This document shows, in pieces, positions 61,208-64,000 of a DNA stretch of 64,000 nt. A program made the position numbers and the translations under genes. A model generated the notes under the pieces. The model made no database searches, was not told where the DNA came from, and worked only from the letters and a program-made list of their open reading frames with translations. The stretch's first letter is position 1. The number at the start of each line of letters is the position of its first letter. The stretch comes from Sphingobacterium cavernae (GTDB lineage: Bacteria; Bacteroidota; Bacteroidia; Sphingobacteriales; Sphingobacteriaceae), in the NCBI RefSeq assembly GCF_008520265.1, contig NZ_VIQM01000012.1:1-64000 (forward strand), in the 5' to 3' direction.

Positions 61208-64000
61208 TTATTTGCTAATTAGTGAATTGATAAGCGTTACAGTTTCATTGATTTGCTGTATGCTTTTTAGATAATTAAGTTGGATATCTGCTGTTGTCTG
61301 CAAAGCAAAAAGATATTCAACATATGATATTTCGCCAGTCCCATACCCGAGCTTTGCCGCTTGGATGATTTCATTAGCGTTTGGAAGTGCCTGCTGCTTG
61401 AAATAGTTAAACTGTATTAAATGTTGCTCATATTGATTTATAGCATTTGTCAACTCTGTTTTTAACTGTTGTTCCTGCCATTTTGCATTCAATTCCAATG
61501 ATTGTTTTTGATAATCAAGAGAACGTATTTTAGCTTTGGTAGCTCCAAAAGTTAACGGGATAGAGATACCCACATCAACAAAACTAAACCTTTGGTCTCT
61601 TCCGTAAAACCGCTCTACGCCATTCCTACTGTGCATTCCTATTAACGAGACATTATTATATCCTATGGTAAAATCCGGCAGCCCATTTGCTCGTTCTACT
61701 TTTTTACTTTGTTCAGCAATTTTGGCATCCTGATATAACATTTGAATGCGAGGATGATTTTCAATGGCAGAACTGTCAATAAAAGAACTCAAAAGCAACG
61801 GGTCATACTCCGGTTTAGTTTCAATAACAAAATCATCCTGTATCTGCATTAAGGTTTTAAGATATTTATAGGCATTTTGTCTGAAAATCTCATTTTGTTG
61901 GAATAACAAGTTTATTTCGCCTTTCTTGGTAACTGCCGTATTTACATCAAGTTTGCCTATATCTCCGGTTTTATATCGTAATTCTGCAACTCTGATAAAA
62001 TCTGCATAAATACTATCTAAGTAATTCAAGACCGAAGCATTATGCTCTAAATATTCCAACTGATAATAATAGTTTCTAACCTGTCTTTTCAGTTCGTTTT
62101 CTGTCAATACTTTTATCCACTGCTGGCCTTTAACCTGCTCTTTGACCAAATTTTTCTTTGCACCGAAGAGTGTAGGAAATGGTATGTTCTGGGAAATCTG
62201 AATACCATCATTATATTCAAAGCCATCATTATTTCCGTACTGAAAGTTTAAAGCTGTTTTGGGTAATTCAAAAGCTGTCTTGCTTAGGCTTTGAACTGAT
62301 TTAATTTCCAGATTTTTTGCCTGTATTTCAGGGTTATTCTGTAAAGCAATTTCAATAGCCTGATTTACATCTATGATTTGCGCATTACTGTTTTGAGAAA
62401 AACCTAAGAAAACCAACAGTAATAGTACCGGAGTTACAGTTTTAAATTTGCTATTTCTCGTTGGTTTATTGCTTTTCATAAATAGAAGGTATAATAGTGG
62501 TAGTACAAAGAGGGTTAATGCCGTTGCTGTAATTAATCCGCCAATAACCACGGTTGCCAAAGGTTTCTGAACTTCTGCCCCTGCGCTGGTACTCAATGCC
62601 ATAGGTAAAAATCCCAAACTGGCTACTGCTGCTGTCATCAATACAGGTCTTAACCTTGTTTTAGTTCCTTCAATAATTCTCGGTATAATCTCATTCCAAC
62701 CCTCTTTTTCTAATCTGTTAAAGGTTGAAATCAGAACTATTCCATTTAAAACAGCTACGCCAAATAATGCAATAAATCCAACGCCTGCTGAAATACTGAA
62801 AGGCATATCCCGTATTAACAGCGCAAACACACCACCAATGGCACTCATCGGAATAGCCGTAAATACTAAAATGGCTTCTTTCAAAGAATGGAAGGTGAAA
62901 TACAATAGTGTGAAAATTAAAAGTAATGCGATTGGAACAGCAATCAATAATCTGTCGGTCGCTTTTTGAAGATTTTCAAACTGACCACCATAGGTAAAAT
63001 AATAACCTGTCGGTAGCTTAACCTGTTCAGCCAATTTTTCTTGAATTTCATTGACTATACTTGCTACATCTCTTCCCTGAACGTTGAAGCCTACATATAT
63101 TCTGCGTTTACCTCCTTCACGGCTGATTTGTGCAGGACCCAATTTATAGTCAATCTCGGCAATCTGCGACAGCGGTATCTGGTCTCCATTTGGTATTGGA
63201 ATAAATAGATTAGCCACATCTTCGATAGAAGCTCTATGGGCTTCATCCAGCCGTACAACCAAGTCAAACTTGCGCTCATTTTCATAAACCACTCCGGCAG
63301 CTTTACCTGCGAACGCTGTGCTGACAATATCATTTATTTGCTCTACATTCAATCCATAATTAGCAATCCGTGTACGGTCATACTCAATATTGATTTGCGG
63401 AAGACCAGCTACCCGTTCTACTTGTGGGGCTGTTACTCCTTCGACTGATTGTATGATATTATTAACCTTATTCGCATAAAACTCTAAAGAGTCCAAGTCT
63501 TCTCCAAATATTTTCACAGCTACATCCTGCCTGATACCTGTCATCAGTTCATTGAAACGCATCTGTATTGGCTGATTGGCTTCAAAAAATACACCGGGAA
63601 TACTTTCCAGTTTCTCCATCATTTCGTTTGAAAGCTCGTCATACGATTTTTTAGTTTTCCACTCTTTTTGAGGTTTAAGGATAATCATTAAGTCGGTAGC
63701 TTCTGGTGGCATAGGGTCTGTTGGCACTTCGGCTGCGCCGGTTTTACCGACTACCATTTTTACTTCATCAAAGTCCTTAATAATTCTTGAAGCCTGCATC
63801 GAAGTTTCAAGACTTTGGCTCAATGAAGTCCCTTGCGGTAAGATACAGTGAAAAGCAAAATCGCCTTCTCCTAATTTTGGTAAAAACTCTCCACCCATAT
63901 TTGAAAAAATTAAAATGCTGATTGTGAAAATTCCTGCCGAAATGGTAATAACGACATATTTTATCCTTATCGCTTTCTCCAATAAAGGTTGATATATACC
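61208..64000 (-). CDS. CzcA-type RND pump fused to TolC-like outer-membrane domain (N-terminus outside window)
   Basis: At least 930 aa visible. The frame is open through 64000 and reads IYQPLLEKAIRIKYVVI in front, as in a normal CzcA, so the start lies beyond the edge. The RND part contains GGEFLPKLGEGDFAFHCILP, VGKTGAAEVPTDPMPPEATD, the second porter region YGGQFENLQKATDRL and SISAGVGFIALFGVAVLNGI, with TM helices to about residue 520. A signal-like stretch (TVTPVLLLLVFLGFSQNSNA) then leads into a full TolC-type helical domain of about 400 residues (VNQAIEIALQNNPEIQAKN). One protein would thus supply inner-membrane pump and outer-membrane channel. Family: heavy-metal efflux. Confidence 0.92.
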   Translation of the reverse strand, partial: GIYQPLLEKAIRIKYVVITISAGIFTISILIFSNMGGEFLPKLGEGDFAFHCILPQGTSLSQSLETSMQASRIIKDFDEVKMVVGKTGAAEVPTDPMPPEATDLMIILKPQKEWKTKKSYDELSNEMMEKLESIPGVFFEANQPIQMRFNELMTGIRQDVAVKIFGEDLDSLEFYANKVNNIIQSVEGVTAPQVERVAGLPQINIEYDRTRIANYGLNVEQINDIVSTAFAGKAAGVVYENERKFDLVVRLDEAHRASIEDVANLFIPIPNGDQIPLSQIAEIDYKLGPAQISREGGKRRIYVGFNVQGRDVASIVNEIQEKLAEQVKLPTGYYFTYGGQFENLQKATDRLLIAVPIALLLIFTLLYFTFHSLKEAILVFTAIPMSAIGGVFALLIRDMPFSISAGVGFIALFGVAVLNGIVLISTFNRLEKEGWNEIIPRIIEGTKTRLRPVLMTAAVASLGFLPMALSTSAGAEVQKPLATVVIGGLITATALTLFVLPLLYLLFMKSNKPTRNSKFKTVTPVLLLLVFLGFSQNSNAQIIDVNQAIEIALQNNPEIQAKNLEIKSVQSLSKTAFELPKTALNFQYGNNDGFEYNDGIQISQNIPFPTLFGAKKNLVKEQVKGQQWIKVLTENELKRQVRNYYYQLEYLEHNASVLNYLDSIYADFIRVAELRYKTGDIGKLDVNTAVTKKGEINLLFQQNEIFRQNAYKYLKTLMQIQDDFVIETKPEYDPLLLSSFIDSSAIENHPRIQMLYQDAKIAEQSKKVERANGLPDFTIGYNNVSLIGMHSRNGVERFYGRDQRFSFVDVGISIPLTFGATKAKIRSLDYQKQSLELNAKWQEQQLKTELTNAINQYEQHLIQFNYFKQQALPNANEIIQAAKLGYGTGEISYVEYLFALQTTADIQLNYLKSIQQINETVTLINSLISK

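Overview
The window comes from a Bacteroidota chromosome, most likely Sphingobacteriaceae (Sphingobacterium/Pedobacter type). The evidence is AT-rich DNA, promoters with the Bacteroidetes TTTG / 19-20 nt / TAnnTTTG layout, tRNA genes of which one lacks an encoded CCA, an alpha/beta-fused E1 dehydrogenase, a bifunctional DAHP synthase-chorismate mutase, CarboxypepD-plug TonB receptors and DUF1080 and GH43 proteins. No species can be named from sequence alone.

Layout: (1) 1-19236 is an accessory island. The tail of an IS982-type transposase abuts a tightly overlapping six-gene operon: reverse transcriptase with helical C-terminus, PtuA-like ATPase, PtuB-like HNH nuclease, SIR2-like NADase, a possible HEPN-like protein and a HEPN protein. 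The last gene runs antisense into a hicAB toxin-antitoxin pair. Two small membrane proteins follow, then a convergent AAA ATPase/subtilase pair resembling IetAS, some hypothetical genes, and a decayed heavy-metal efflux cluster (5'-truncated CzcA-TolC fusion, intact adaptor, 3'-truncated CDF transporter). (2) 19237-52092 is core-like: GH43 and Gfo/Idh/MocA sugar genes, DUF819 transporter, thioesterase, M1 peptidase, the mreB-mreC-mreD-PBP2-rodA cell-shape operon, an aromatic amino acid cluster behind a Phe/Tyr-rich leader peptide and attenuator, ROK kinase, E1 dehydrogenase, rlmH, a sulfur/persulfide operon with its own Crp-type regulator, M3 oligopeptidase, and tRNA-Gly and tRNA-Leu. (3) 52093-64000 is a second accessory region starting at the 3' end of tRNA-Leu: an IS3-family element, then a minus-strand cation-resistance cluster (CzcA-TolC fusion, adaptor, ICMT-like methyltransferase, Zn/Cd P-type ATPase, DUF6660-like protein, TonB receptor, HMA-like/CDF fusion).

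The most novel item is the operon at 183-7667. It joins an Abi/DRT-style reverse transcriptase to a Septu-like ATPase-HNH pair and a SIR2-like NADase in one translationally coupled unit, with no room for a retron ncRNA upstream. Other regulatory structures worth attention are the aromatic attenuator (34144-34268), a perfect palindrome at about -41 of the sulfur operon promoter (49382-49395), and a triple repeat over the hicAB promoter (8293-8343).

All functional calls rest on motif recognition by eye. No database search or structure prediction was run.
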